A stretch of DNA of 64,000 bases. Source: Psettodes erumei (taxonomy: Eukaryota; Chordata; Actinopteri; Pleuronectiformes; Psettodidae). The stretch's first letter is position 1, and each line of letters begins with the position of its first letter. The stretch spans positions 124,001 through 188,000 of the forward strand of contig JAFBJZ010000912.1 of the NCBI GenBank assembly GCA_016785225.1. Reading direction: 5' to 3'. The notes under the pieces are model-generated. The model searched no databases. It was not told the DNA's origin and saw only the letters and a program-made list of their open reading frames with translations. Positions 32,136-43,107 of this stretch are shown one piece after another. Both the position numbers and the translations under genes were made by a program.

Positions 32136-35100
32136 ATGGATTCTTGTGCATGGATGAATGGACAGCAACAACAAGTTGGACCACCCTTACAATCTTCACA
32201 GGCTGCTACTCAGTTTAACCATGACACAATGAGGAATCAGCAAGCTGGGACAGCAAATAACTCATGTCAGTACAGGGCATCGAAGCTGAGTGTCCCACCA
32301 CCACAGACTGCTCATTTCACCTCTCCAGATGGAGTTCACTACAACAAATACAAGTCAAATTGGCAAACATTTTTTCCGCAGACGACTGAAAGATTCGGAA
32401 GGAGACATATGATGCAGAATTCACTCACCCAGACTCAACCCAACATGACTACGTACCTTCAGCAATGCACGGAAGCACGTTTCAACAAAATAAGGGCATC
32501 TCATAGGAGAAAATCAGTTGGATCACAGCATGTCAATAGTTTCATGTATCAAAATGGAAATGGAAAGCTGACTAACCCCTACACTGCATACACTACAGCA
32601 GCTACCTCTCTTCCAAGTGAACGGGCAGTTTGCACCAGGACATCGGTGCCTGCCGCTGCGCACAACGGACAGAATGCTCAAAATCAGTATTACAGACAAA
32701 ATGCCCCTCAGCATGGATTCTCTCCTTCCATCTCCCAACCAGGTTATAGCACAGCTGTCTCCCAGTTATGCAGAAACAGTAGCACTGCAACAAACTCATC
32801 AGCATTTGGACAGATTTGGCACAATTCTAGCATGCATCAGAGAGGTTGGCAATACCCGTCTCAACTCAACCCAGCACATAACAATGTGACAGAGGCCACC
32901 TCCTCTGTGTACCCAAACTCAAAAAGCTACCAGCATGAAATCAGCCAATCCTGGCAAAGAACAAATGAGCGCCCCTTAAATCCTGTTGCTGATGCACCTC
33001 AGCAAACACTCAGCAGCTCAGTAGCTCAGGCAGCCAAGAAGGCAAGAATTGCAGATAGTCTGTGCAGGTTGTTCACTGCTGGCTCAGATGGTTGTAATCC
33101 AGCACAGACCCCTTCATCTCACACAAGGACTCTGTTTGACAGATTGACAGAGTGTAATCAAAAAATGCAACCTGTGACATCAACTGTTGCTCAAGGTCAT
33201 AACTCAAATGCTACCCAACACTTATTGCTTCATTCTCGGCAATCCTTGCCCAACACCACCCAGAGGGTTATGTCAAGCACACAGCATGTTAAAAAGTCAC
33301 CACCGCAGCAAAGCTGTGGGCCAACTGTTTTCTATGTAACAACAACAGGAAATGGCAGTGGAAGTAAGTCATGTAATGCAATAACTCATGCAGTTACTCA
33401 TACAAATAACGTTGACAATCTCATTGAATCTTCAAGTCACACATCTCATCATTTGATACAAATGCCTGAGAGCATTTCACCACAGAGAACTGTAAAGAAT
33501 CCTGAAATACATGAAAGATGTGACTCTTTCTCATCAGTGAATGACACCCCCGTTCACTCATCTCCTGGTCACTCAGGCATGAAAGCTGTTGCTATTGTCC
33601 AGCCATTGTCACAAGAAACCCACCAGGTTGCCAAAGGACATACCTCTTCAGACACCCTCCATCAGATAAGTGAGTGCACCGCAACAGATAAGTCTTTGAG
33701 CAATCCTGAGGAATGTCTTTCACCAGCTGTAGCAAAGGTGGCAAATTTGAGAGAGTTGACTATTTACCCAGAAAATCCTCATCAAATGTTGTCCAACAAA
33801 TCTATGTCCAGGCCTTCATCGTCATCCAGCGATGGTACTGTTGGGTTAGGTTCAGATTTAGCTGGGCCTCAAGACCTGTCACGTGAACAGTTGCGTGCAG
33901 TTGACAAAGGATCTGAACTGTCCACTAACATGCATGTAAACCAGTGTGTTTCACCAGCTGCTGAATGGTCATCAGCAACATCTGAGGTGCCAGTAAGCCA
34001 AAATGCTGACAAAAGTGAGATGCAAACAGACCCAAGGGCCGATGTTTTGAACTTGTCCTCAATCCCAACAACCCCTTGGACACTCAAAGACTTAGCTCAA
34101 ATAACTACCTTGATTGAGGATGATGAAAAAATCTGGGCTGAATCACAAGAATACACAGAGTTTGCTTCTGCACCCAAAATATTAAACATGTTTTGGGATG
34201 GCAACATAAAACAGATGGTATGTAAGCTCAAGTCAGGCTGGTACATGGATTTACTCACCAGTGTTAAAAAATTCTGCACAGAAAACGTAACAGCAGACAC
34301 TGTCATACTATCACAAGTGCAAAAAGGCTCTCAGACGCAACTCAATGGCCACCATATCCTCAAAGATGATGAAGCTTATTCAGAACTGCCACATAGATCT
34401 ACATGGTTGAATGTCAACGAGCAGCTAGATGACATTGATAAAGAGTTCGGCTTCTCATGGTCTTTTAAGCATTGTCTTCACAAGCTTGAGAGTGACAGTC
34501 AACCAGTTAACAGCATTCCTGCACAAATTGTAAATGAAGACCCAAACAAAGTCTTGCCACAACCAGAACTGGAACCTGTTGACCCAGGTGAAGAAAAACA
34601 AGCATCCACTGTGGACATTATTTCATCTCAAACTTCCTCTTCCATTAAGGATGATGCCGATTCTGGAGATTCAGATTACTCATTTGAAATCCAGGTATTG
34701 CCTCCAGAAGTGGCCAAAGTCATCTTTGGGCAAGTACAAAGTAGCACACCACAAAGTATGGACACAGTCAGTCAGCCGGAGAAAGTCAGGAAGATTTCTG
34801 TGGAGAACAACGTGACAGAAGTCACCCTGAATAACTCAGAAACTGAGAATAATGTAATCTCCCCACTAGAACAATTTTGTTGCATTACAAGGTGGAAGGA
34901 GAAATGTGCTGGGTCAGGCACCTCTGCTCTGAGTACATGCCAGTGCAATAAAGAGCAAAGTGATGAAGACAGTCTTGACAAGACTCTTGACGAGGAAGAA
35001 ACAACAGTACAAAAAAATGATGAACTGTGTGATGGCAGTAAATTCCACTCTGCCATAGAAGGAGAAAATCAAGTGAAGGCTGGGGACAACACTGACAATC

Positions 35101-36708
35101 AAATTATCACATGCACTTTGCTGGATGATTTCAGTTTAACTGTTGATGTAACTGATGATGATGATGAGAAACCTCATTCTCATTCTGACAAAGAAACAAA
35201 GAACGTTTCCCACCTAAACAGAAATGATAGCCAGTCAAGTCTAATACTCATATGTGACAGTGAGGGTGAAGATCTCTCCAGCAGTGAAAATAAAATGGAC
35301 AAGCACATTCCAGGTTTTTGCATTCCAGTGTCAGACCCTGAGGAGGAAGACGTAATGGATCAGCTGAGATTGGCAGGATCTAGTCAGTCAAGCGATGCAG
35401 ACGACAGCACGATGGAAATCGAACAGGTGCGCAGCAGAGAAGTCACGAGCCCCGTGCCGGACCCTGAAGCGGACTGTGCACAAACAGAACTGACACCTAC
35501 AGATGTGGCAGAGTCATCATTGGAAAGAGAACAAGAACCGACTGAGATTGATGCAACTGCTGCCCTCCAGACAGCTTTCAGTCCCAGTGGTAAACATGAA
35601 ACTGCTGAAAGAAAGACGAAGACATTAAGCAGCGATGAGCAAATGTATCCACTCTTCAGGAAACATAAGAAATGCAGACCTTCTGTTAATCAAGATTCAG
35701 AGCCTGTCTTCAAGGGGATAAAACGTAAGAAGGTTTTTGTCGATGCTACCGACAGTGAACCTTCAGCCCCACATTTTAGAACTGTAGAACTGGTGCCGTT
35801 TGGCTCAGCACATCAAGGGAAGGCGGTTTCCACTGGCAACAAAAAGAGACAGGTTTATTCTCATACTTTGTGTGGTGCAAAACAGAGTCCTCCGCATGTT
35901 CTCTCTGTGATTCTCAGTCCCTCAAGGATGAAGTGGAGTGTTCCCACATCGGAATATTCAGTCAAACAAAGGATTCACGATAGTTGGAGGAAAAGTTTTC
36001 TACCAACTACGGTTAAGCACAGAAAGAAACCGAAAACAAAGAAGACTTCCGTATCTGCGGTGAGTCTGAAGAAAGCTGAAACACCTTGCCCCACCCACAC
36101 CAAGGAGCAGCCAGCTTCCTCTGCACTAAGGAACTATACTGGAAATATCAAGTCCAACCGGTGGAGATCCCTCTTTAGCAGACTCAAACATGGAGAGGAA
36201 AATATGAAGAATGATGATGTTCCACTCAAACAGCCTGACCAAGAGCGATGTGATGCCGGAAATGGAAGTCGTGCTGTGATGCCTTTTGAGAAGAACAATG
36301 TCCTGAGGTTCAGTGTGTTACCCGACACATTCAACTTTGTTGATGGATCCAACAAGAGAAAGAAGACCATTCCCATATCAGGTAAATCATATAATTATTT
36401 GGATACTTCGTTGATAGTAATGGTTCAGATTCTGATGTAATATATAACCTTTTGTTGTCGAAGTTCAGATGTTTTGCTGCTGAAGTGCTCAGTAGTGGAA
36501 CTGACATTAGTGAATGTCATATTTTGAAAATGTCTCTCGAAACGTCCCTTCGAGCAAACATAGCCCCAGTTTCCTTTTTTTTTTAACCCAGGCCCTTTCC
36601 TTTTTTCCAGATAACTCTGACCTTGCTGAAGGAAAGGAGAAGAGCACCAGAAAAACTAAGAAGAGGGCAAGAGGTGACAAATACATAGTATCGCCAGTGA
36701 AGAACTGA
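32136..36708 (+). CDS. resf1: Probable retroelement silencing factor 1, large disordered nuclear protein
   Basis: RESF1 (KIAA1551/C12orf35) in mammals works with SETDB1 to silence endogenous retroviruses. The coding exon 32090-36381 (start at 32136) joins 36611-36708 through a GT-AG intron, giving 1447 aa (human 1747). Residues 1-640 are rich in Gln, Asn, Ser and His and look disordered. A more ordered, Trp-containing block is at about 647-790 (WTLKDLAQITTLIEDD, ILNMFWDGNIKQMVCKLKSGW). An acidic DDDDE patch is near 1010, and basic NLS-like clusters (KHKKCR, IKRKKVF) near 1175-1200. The single-giant-exon layout and the adjacent etfbkmt, as in human, support the call; direct sequence recognition is weak because this family evolves fast. 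The last exon could differ (see the 36820 alternative). Without splicing, the frame would end at 36440. Confidence 0.72.
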
Positions 36709-37360
36709 ACAATTTTTATTTGTTAATGTTTGGGTCGTGGCTACAATTTTTCCTAATAATTATGTGCCTGTATGCCACACCATGGTGTGCTCATGCTGAG
36801 AAGCAGTATTGCCCTCAAGGCTCACCTCGCATCCCTACCACCACCAGCGTCTTCCAGAAGTTTCAGAAGAAACGTGGCAAAGACAGATGTCCACAGACAA
36901 ATAGCATGACAAGCATAAGTTTTGTGGCAACAGACAGATTTTAAATCATTTTCTTCTCTTGTGGAGATTCTTCCTTTGAGTAATGCATTTTTTTTGTTTC
37001 TGCCATTTTGCCAGTTTGTGTAGATATGATTTTAACAGTCTGTCGAGCAAGGTCTCATTTCTCTGTGCAGAAAATTTTTCAGTTTACACTGGCTGTAAAA
37101 ATGTCAAGTCATTCATTTTAGGTACAATTCCAAATGTCTCACAGAAGCATTAAATGCAAAGCCATAACCTACAGACAATGCATAAACTGTGTATTTCAGC
37201 TCAAGTGTATATTTGTATTTTTCTTTATTAAAAATACTTTTCTATCCACTTCATTTTGCATTTTCATCACATTTTAAGAAATGCAATGTAGTTAATTTGT
37301 AATATGCTTTGGAAAATTGTGGTTATTTTTATAGACTAAATAAAATGACCCTGAGGATGG
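36709..37360 (+). other. resf1: resf1 3' UTR with poly(A) signal
   Basis: AT-rich sequence follows the stop. AATAAA at 37339-37344 is a plausible poly(A) signal. The part 36820-36944 could instead be coding in an alternative terminal exon. Confidence 0.5.
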
Positions 37361-38867
37361 ACTCTTTCAGGTAGACTAAACTCGGTCACATCAGATGCTG
37401 CAGACTTGAGTGCTTTTCCTTTAAGATTTGAATGTTTCTTCAAGAAGGTGTTTTTCATTAAGTGTCAGTAGAAGTACCAGAACCCTTGTCTGGCCCAAAG
37501 GACTAAGCTTTTGCTTTGACAGTAGAAACTAAAAAGCTGATACATGAAGGCTCTGCAGAACCAGAATCTCTTCTCCGTCATGGTCTTTTTTTTTTTTTAT
37601 CCCTCTCACTTCATGCCCCTAAAGACTGGTCCACAGTTAAACACAGGGTTGTCTGGTTGGTTGGACAGGTATCTGACAGGCTGTCAATTCTTAAACATTG
37701 CTGAGTCACCACTCTAGTGGTTACTATGTTCACAATTACATGAGCTGTTAGTCCTTTTCAGGAAAGTTTGGCACACTGTCTCTTCTTTCTTCCTAGCTAA
37801 CCTTGAAAGAAGGAATTTGCATCCTCTGGCCTTTAAGAATCTGCAGGTCAACAAGATCTGCTTCTGCTTCTCCACCAGTGATGACATAGCTGAGACCTAT
37901 ATATCTATCACATTATGAAATACTATGATTTGTTTTCTTTTGAACCAATGTATTAGTCGGTTAGCTTTGAGCTCTTTGGCTACGACTTGGTTTCAGGTGA
38001 CTGGATTGGTTGTTATAGCCAAAAGTAAAGCATGGCTTGACCCACCCAGGGCCAGAGCATCCTGTTCATGAGAACAAAACAATGAAACATCTGCTCTCAA
38101 CTAAACATGTTTTAACACTGGAAACGAAAATTAATAATTATGGGAACACATTGATTGTGGTCTGTCAGGAATATTAGAAATGATATTAGTAGCAGATATG
38201 TTTCTGTAATCAGTTATGCTATGGTCAGTTTGGGTTAAGGGAAGTCATGAAAAAGTAATGGTAGAAAGATTCTCATAAAATGTTACTGTCTTTGTTCATA
38301 ACAGCTAAAGATGATTTGTCATTGTAGATTGTCTAGTGTGCTGTTTGTCACTTGTTATTGTTGTCTTACAGAGGGAACAGCACTTCCTGAGGTTTCAGTT
38401 GCACTTTCAGATGAAAACTCTGTACTTGTTTTAATGTTGTGGTTGATTGTACATGTACGTACAGTGTATGTACCCACACACACTTCACATAATTTAGCAT
38501 AATTCCGCCACAATCTCAGTCAACCAATCATGTTGTTTTGGTCAAATTTGAAATCTGATTTCCTCTCTTCCGCAGTCAGCTGTGCAAAATGCTGCAATCT
38601 ACCAGGAAGAGCTTATTGGGGTCCACACCTCATCCCAGATCTTTAGCCTTCTCTTCTGTCATCACCACCACCACCCACACGACCCAGGGCGGGGGTTCCT
38701 ATATATGCACCACCTAAACCCCTTTCCTAGCATGATGACATCACCGTGGGGTCTGTATGTATGTATGTGTAAAATGTAGTTACCCTGAGAATAGTGTCGT
38801 GGAAACTTTTCTATTCTGCCAGGATTCTGTTTCCACCGGGTTCTTTTCTACACAAAGTAATTGAAGC
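37361..38867. other. resf1-etfbkmt tail-to-tail intergenic region
   Basis: No coding exon is supported. Short frames have no conserved motif. Confidence 0.45.
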
Positions 38868-39276
38868 TGTCAGGAACAAAGATTCTTAGAGTCTGAAGTC
38901 AAGCTCAAAAGTCTTTACTGGTTGCAACACAGGATGACACTTCAGCAGCTCTGCACACGTGCCGACCTGCAGAGTGGCATCCAGAGAAACAAAGCATGTG
39001 GTTTTTATACTTTTCTAAATACATGAGTGTGTATTACAAAAGGCATACGTGACTAGAGACATGCATCCCCACATATGGGAGCTCAAAAGCAGGAAACCCT
39101 TTGGAAAATCCCTTACAGAACTGCAGAAAACAGGAAACTCCTTAGAGAACTAAAATATATCTTTCAGACATCCTCAGGTCATCGTGACCCTCAGGCCATT
39201 GTCTGGACAGTAAAGGTAAAAAGTTCACAGGTACACATACACTCAAATAGTACATTTACCATTACAATAGACTACA
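38868..39276 (-). mobile_element. Solo LTR (LTR-C), 409 bp
   Basis: On the minus strand it begins TGTAGTCTATTGTAATGG and ends CTTTGTTCCTGACA. The target duplication aagc is exact (38864-38867 and 39277-39280). A TATA box (GTATAAAAACC on minus) lies in the middle, followed by AGTAAA as a possible poly(A) signal about 100 bp later. The ...CCTGACA end is shared with LTR-B, but the rest differs. It sits about 100 bp beyond the etfbkmt stop, in the same orientation, and may overlap its 3' UTR. Confidence 0.78.
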
Positions 39277-39376
39277 AAGCAATCACACAACATCTTACAT
39301 TGTCTTTTGAAATTAATAATAATTACATAAGAAATATCAATTAAATTAAGAAAGAGCAGGAGATCCTCTACAGTCC

Positions 39377-41187
39377 TCAGAGTTCAGGATGGTAGCACCA
39401 AACACTGCTGCAAGTCAGACCGTAGTTTTCCTCTGTGACAGACTCAGGCAGCTCAAACTGAGCCAGCTGACGCAGGAGCCGTCGGATGCTGTGTCCCTCA
39501 AACTGGGCTCTCCCAGGATCTCCAATCAGGACCTTGGTGCCGTGGGTTTGGATGCAGTGGTCCAACCAGTTGTGAAGGCTGGTGGCCAGGGCTTCATCGT
39601 AGAACATGTCACCAAGGAGGATGAGGTCGAAGCCCTCGGGCTCTGAACCTATCAAGTTGTCAGTCACGCAAACGGGTGGCTCCAAACTGTTCAGCTCGCA
39701 GTTCATGTGGGTCGCAACGGCTGCAACTTAAACACAAACAGGCATATTTAGTACTTCCTCCACACCACCTAATTGAGTATTAAGTATTGGCACTTTAACA
39801 GATAATGGACTGACAACAATACTACAGAATTTAGTATACAAAATGGCAACTGCCTGTGTTTAATTTATTTTAGGTGGAAATATGTGTAAAAGTTTATAAA
39901 AAATATATATTTACAATATCCTTTAAAAAAATAGTGAAATGAAAATACTGTTTAACATCACCATGAAGAATTTTATTTCCATGTCACCTGCCAGACTTGA
40001 TAAATTTGTATTGTGTATACACATGAAAATTTTGTTTAATGACTTGAATTGTAATGTAGAAAATGTAGAAATTACATTACATTACAATTCCATCCTTATT
40101 GTCAAAAGTGAGTTCCACATGATGATTTAATCTTGTGGCTCTGCATTGGGTTTTTTTTCAGTTTATAATGTAGTGCTCATACGATGCACATGTATGAATC
40201 ATGAATGCTGCTTAATCAACTTCAATAATTGCCCAACAGCAACGTTTTGTTTCTGCACCCCCGACACCTTAACCAGGCCACGAGTACCGAGTGTGTTTGT
40301 GGTTAATTAAACTGAGTTACACCAAATTCATGAATGTGTTCGTACAATAAAATGCTTGTTGATACTGTGGTATCTCAAGATCTCATATCTGGTGTGTCAC
40401 CTCAATTTCCTGAGGTATGTTAGGTCAGAGACCCTAGGGTCAAAGGTTAGGGTCAAAAGTTGAGGATCTATAGTATGGTCTGTGATTAAAGGTTTCCATA
40501 TGATTACCTTATGTTAATAAACAACCTGACTATATAAGTGAGTACTGTTTCGGGAGAGATTCACATTGGTCCTGAATTCTCCAAGCAGTCCATGGTGCTT
40601 GTCTTGATGCTGAACTTCTTGCAATACAGAAAGATCAAATGCCCTGCATACATTGTACGAACGTCTCAAAATCTGTAAACGCTGATGCGTACCAGGGTCG
40701 ACGTCATTAGCAACAACATGAGCAGCACCGCACAGTTTTGCAGCGATGGCTGAGGCTCCGCAGCCGCTCCCCAGATCCAGCACTGTCTTACCCAGACACA
40801 CTCCGGGGTTGTCCAGGAGAAACCTGCAGGGGGGTGGCATGAAACGAGGCTTATCGACAGCACCTCACCCACATAAAATATCCAGTCAACGGGGTCATCT
40901 TACCGTGAGAGGGCCTGACCTCCGGGCCAGTATATGGCCCAGTAGGGGTCATCAAAAGGCCAGAGCTCCGGTCTTTCTCGCCAGAACCTGCAGTTCGGGG
41001 TGAAGAGTCTCAGTTTGATCTCAGGAGTCAGGCTCTGCTCTCCGGCTCTCTCCGTGTTCTCTGCGATAAAAGTCCGGATATACTCCTCAGACTGACTGAC
41101 GCACCGCTGTCTAGTCGTCTGTTTGTATAAGCTGCAAATTATTTTAAGAGAACGAGTGCATATTGGGGGCGTTAAAAGTCCCAGCAT
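39377..41187 (-). CDS. etfbkmt: Electron transfer flavoprotein beta lysine methyltransferase, 3 exons
   Basis: ETFBKMT (METTL20) is a mitochondrial SAM-dependent enzyme that methylates two lysines of ETFB and tunes electron transfer from acyl-CoA dehydrogenases. Exons: 40904-41187, 40693-40823 and 39377-39726, giving 254 aa (human 262). The N-terminus MLGLLTPPICTRSLKIICSLYKQ is basic and hydroxylated, as for a mitochondrial presequence. An in-frame upstream Met at 41224-41226 would add 13 residues. The seven-beta-strand motif I is VLDLGSGCGASAIAA, followed by the acidic NDVDP loop, then LILLGDMFYDE and VLIGDPGR, all as in the family. DPYWAIYWPGGQALSR is also conserved. Intron 2 (39727-40692) carries an LTR-A fragment in antisense. 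Confidence 0.96.
40366..40628 (+). mobile_element. LTR-A copy 3, 3'-truncated, in etfbkmt intron 2
   Basis: It starts TGTGGTATCTCAAGATCTC and runs through TATATAAGTGAGTACTG and CAAGCAGTCCATGGTGCTTG. It stops at CTTGCAATA, where the other copies read AATAAACC, so poly(A) signal and U5 are missing. It is antisense to etfbkmt, about 65 bp from the exon 2 donor. Confidence 0.75.
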
Positions 41188-41226
41188 GACCGTGATGTGC
41201 CTTGTTTCCACACGAACGCAAAACAA

Positions 41227-42139
41227 GGGTCGGACAAGAGTTCCATTGCCCTCCTAAAGCCGGGACACACAAGCAACGTTCCGTTCAAACGGTTTCTACG
41301 CAGTGCGTATGGAATAATCAAGAGTTATATTATTACTATTTTATGATTTTACGGAACGATCAATGAATGATTATCAGGTCCTACATTTATTGATACAGAG
41401 ATTCATATATTATATAATTATATTATATATATAATTTAAATTGGTCAGGTTAAAGTCTGTAAAGTTAAAAAAATCTTGGGCAGGTATTATCGTTTAAATA
41501 TTCTCGTCAATAGTCTCGTCAATTTGATTTAATTCTGTCATTAGTGAAGTAAATATAACATTTATGTCCAAATATTCATTAAATAAAGAAGAGAAGACTA
41601 AACTCAAACAAAAGGTACACATAAACCAGTAACATGTAGGATTGGTCAAACTGATAAATGAGACAATTAGTGGAATAATTAGAAGAGTCTTCTGTATGTT
41701 TCAAAATATAAAAATGACAGATTGTGTGTGTGTGTGTGTTTAAGTAGATGTTTCACAGAGTCACGGGCATGTGCTACACACTTTATCCAGTGGCAGTGGA
41801 GAATGGAGCCTGCAGGCTGCAATTACAGAACATCTTATTCTCTAATTGTGTGTAGATATTGTTTTTTTGATGGAGCAGGTGGAGGAGTCCTCATGGATAT
41901 TGAGGTGTCCTGTTATTGAAGTTACCCTGAGCTGGTCTTTGTGAGCAGGACCAGCACACCCACACATCTCCTTGGGGATCAGCGTTCATCATGTCATGTT
42001 AACTAAAAGGACTGGGTATTAAAATCCCTGCTAGTTTAGCACTAAGTCAGCACTCGCTTTATATTGGCAGTGACATCCGCACAGCCTCTTGGTGGAGTGG
42101 CTTTCTAAAGACCATGAATTTCTTCACTTGATGTGATAC
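41227..42139. other. Upstream region of etfbkmt
   Basis: It contains the etfbkmt 5' UTR and promoter (no clear TATA box) and then AT-rich DNA with a short TG tract near 41724. No other gene was seen. Confidence 0.4.
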
Positions 42140-42345
42140 ATCATCAGTTGTGTAGATCTTTGATGACCTTTTGTTGGGCCTGCTCTCTAATGCCCACCTC
42201 CTTGAGGAGCCTTATGGTGGACCTTGCCACAAATCCCCTGCAGCCCACTTGCTAGGTCAGCATATCGCAGATTTTAACCTTTCAAAAACCTCATCAATGG
42301 ACTCTTCCCACAGGACCGTGAGCTCCACAATGAGGACACGGTGGG
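42140..42345 (-). pseudogene. Retroelement ORF remnant (non-LTR type C-terminal part)
   Basis: Reading the minus strand with frame changes gives IVELTVLWEESIDEVFER, then RYADLAS, then GCRGFVARSTIRLLKEVGI. These three blocks occur in this order in a protein segment I associate with teleost retroelement reverse-transcriptase polyproteins. It is broken by at least one frameshift and a stop, so it is a dead copy. Confidence 0.7.
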
Positions 42346-42736
42346 GGTGGGGTGGGGGGATTTTATAAATGACTGTCAGACGAACATGATATAAATCTGG
42401 GTAACACATTGTTGCAAGATCTTTAAGATCTTTGGTTGTAAGAACAGCATCTTTGAGGATAATGAAATGGGGACATTAGGACCCAGGTACATTATGATGA
42501 GAATCCCTCAGAATCCATTTAAAAAGAGATAAGAGAATCCCTAAGTCATTAAGAGGCTCATGGAGCACAGGGTGTGTCAGCTTCTTTTTTGTTCTAAGAT
42601 TACTCCGTGCGAGTGCCTTCTCTTTTGGTATGCCAAACAAACTGTTAAGAAAGACTATTTTAATAAGATTATTGCATTTTAATGGTAATGTCATTGTGTG
42701 AAAACACTACTGGTAGAGTTAGAGTTTGGTAGATAT

Positions 42737-43107
42737 TGTCGTTTCTTGAATAGCGATGATGTGAAGATGATGAAGGAATCTCCGGTGACACCATCTTGCT
42801 TGTATATAGAGGGTTATTACAAAAAGGTTCAGTGTCAAGACAAGCACCATGGACTGCTTGGAGGATTCAGGACCAATGTGAATCTCTCCCATAACAGCCC
42901 TGAGTACTGACTTATATAGTCAGGTTGTGAACGTTTAAACACAAGGTAAATATATGGAAACACTCAGTCACAGACAATCCTTTAGGTCCCCTCAACGTTT
43001 GGCCCTAACCTTTGACCCTGGGGACTCTAATCCAACATACCACAATTTCCCCACTGTGGGACTAATAAAGGTATATCTTATCTTATATGGGATCTTGAGA
43101 TACCACA
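42737..43107 (-). mobile_element. Solo LTR, family LTR-A, copy 4, with a small insertion
   Basis: Its minus-strand start TGTGGTATCTCAAGATCCC is at 43107 and its end CAAGAAACGACA at 42737. Flanks atat and atgt are an imperfect 4-bp duplication. Within U3 (about 43040-43085) is an extra piece containing CCCCACTGTGGGACTAATAA and TATCTTATCTTA, like the 3' tail of a fish LINE, so it is a nested insertion. Confidence 0.75.
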
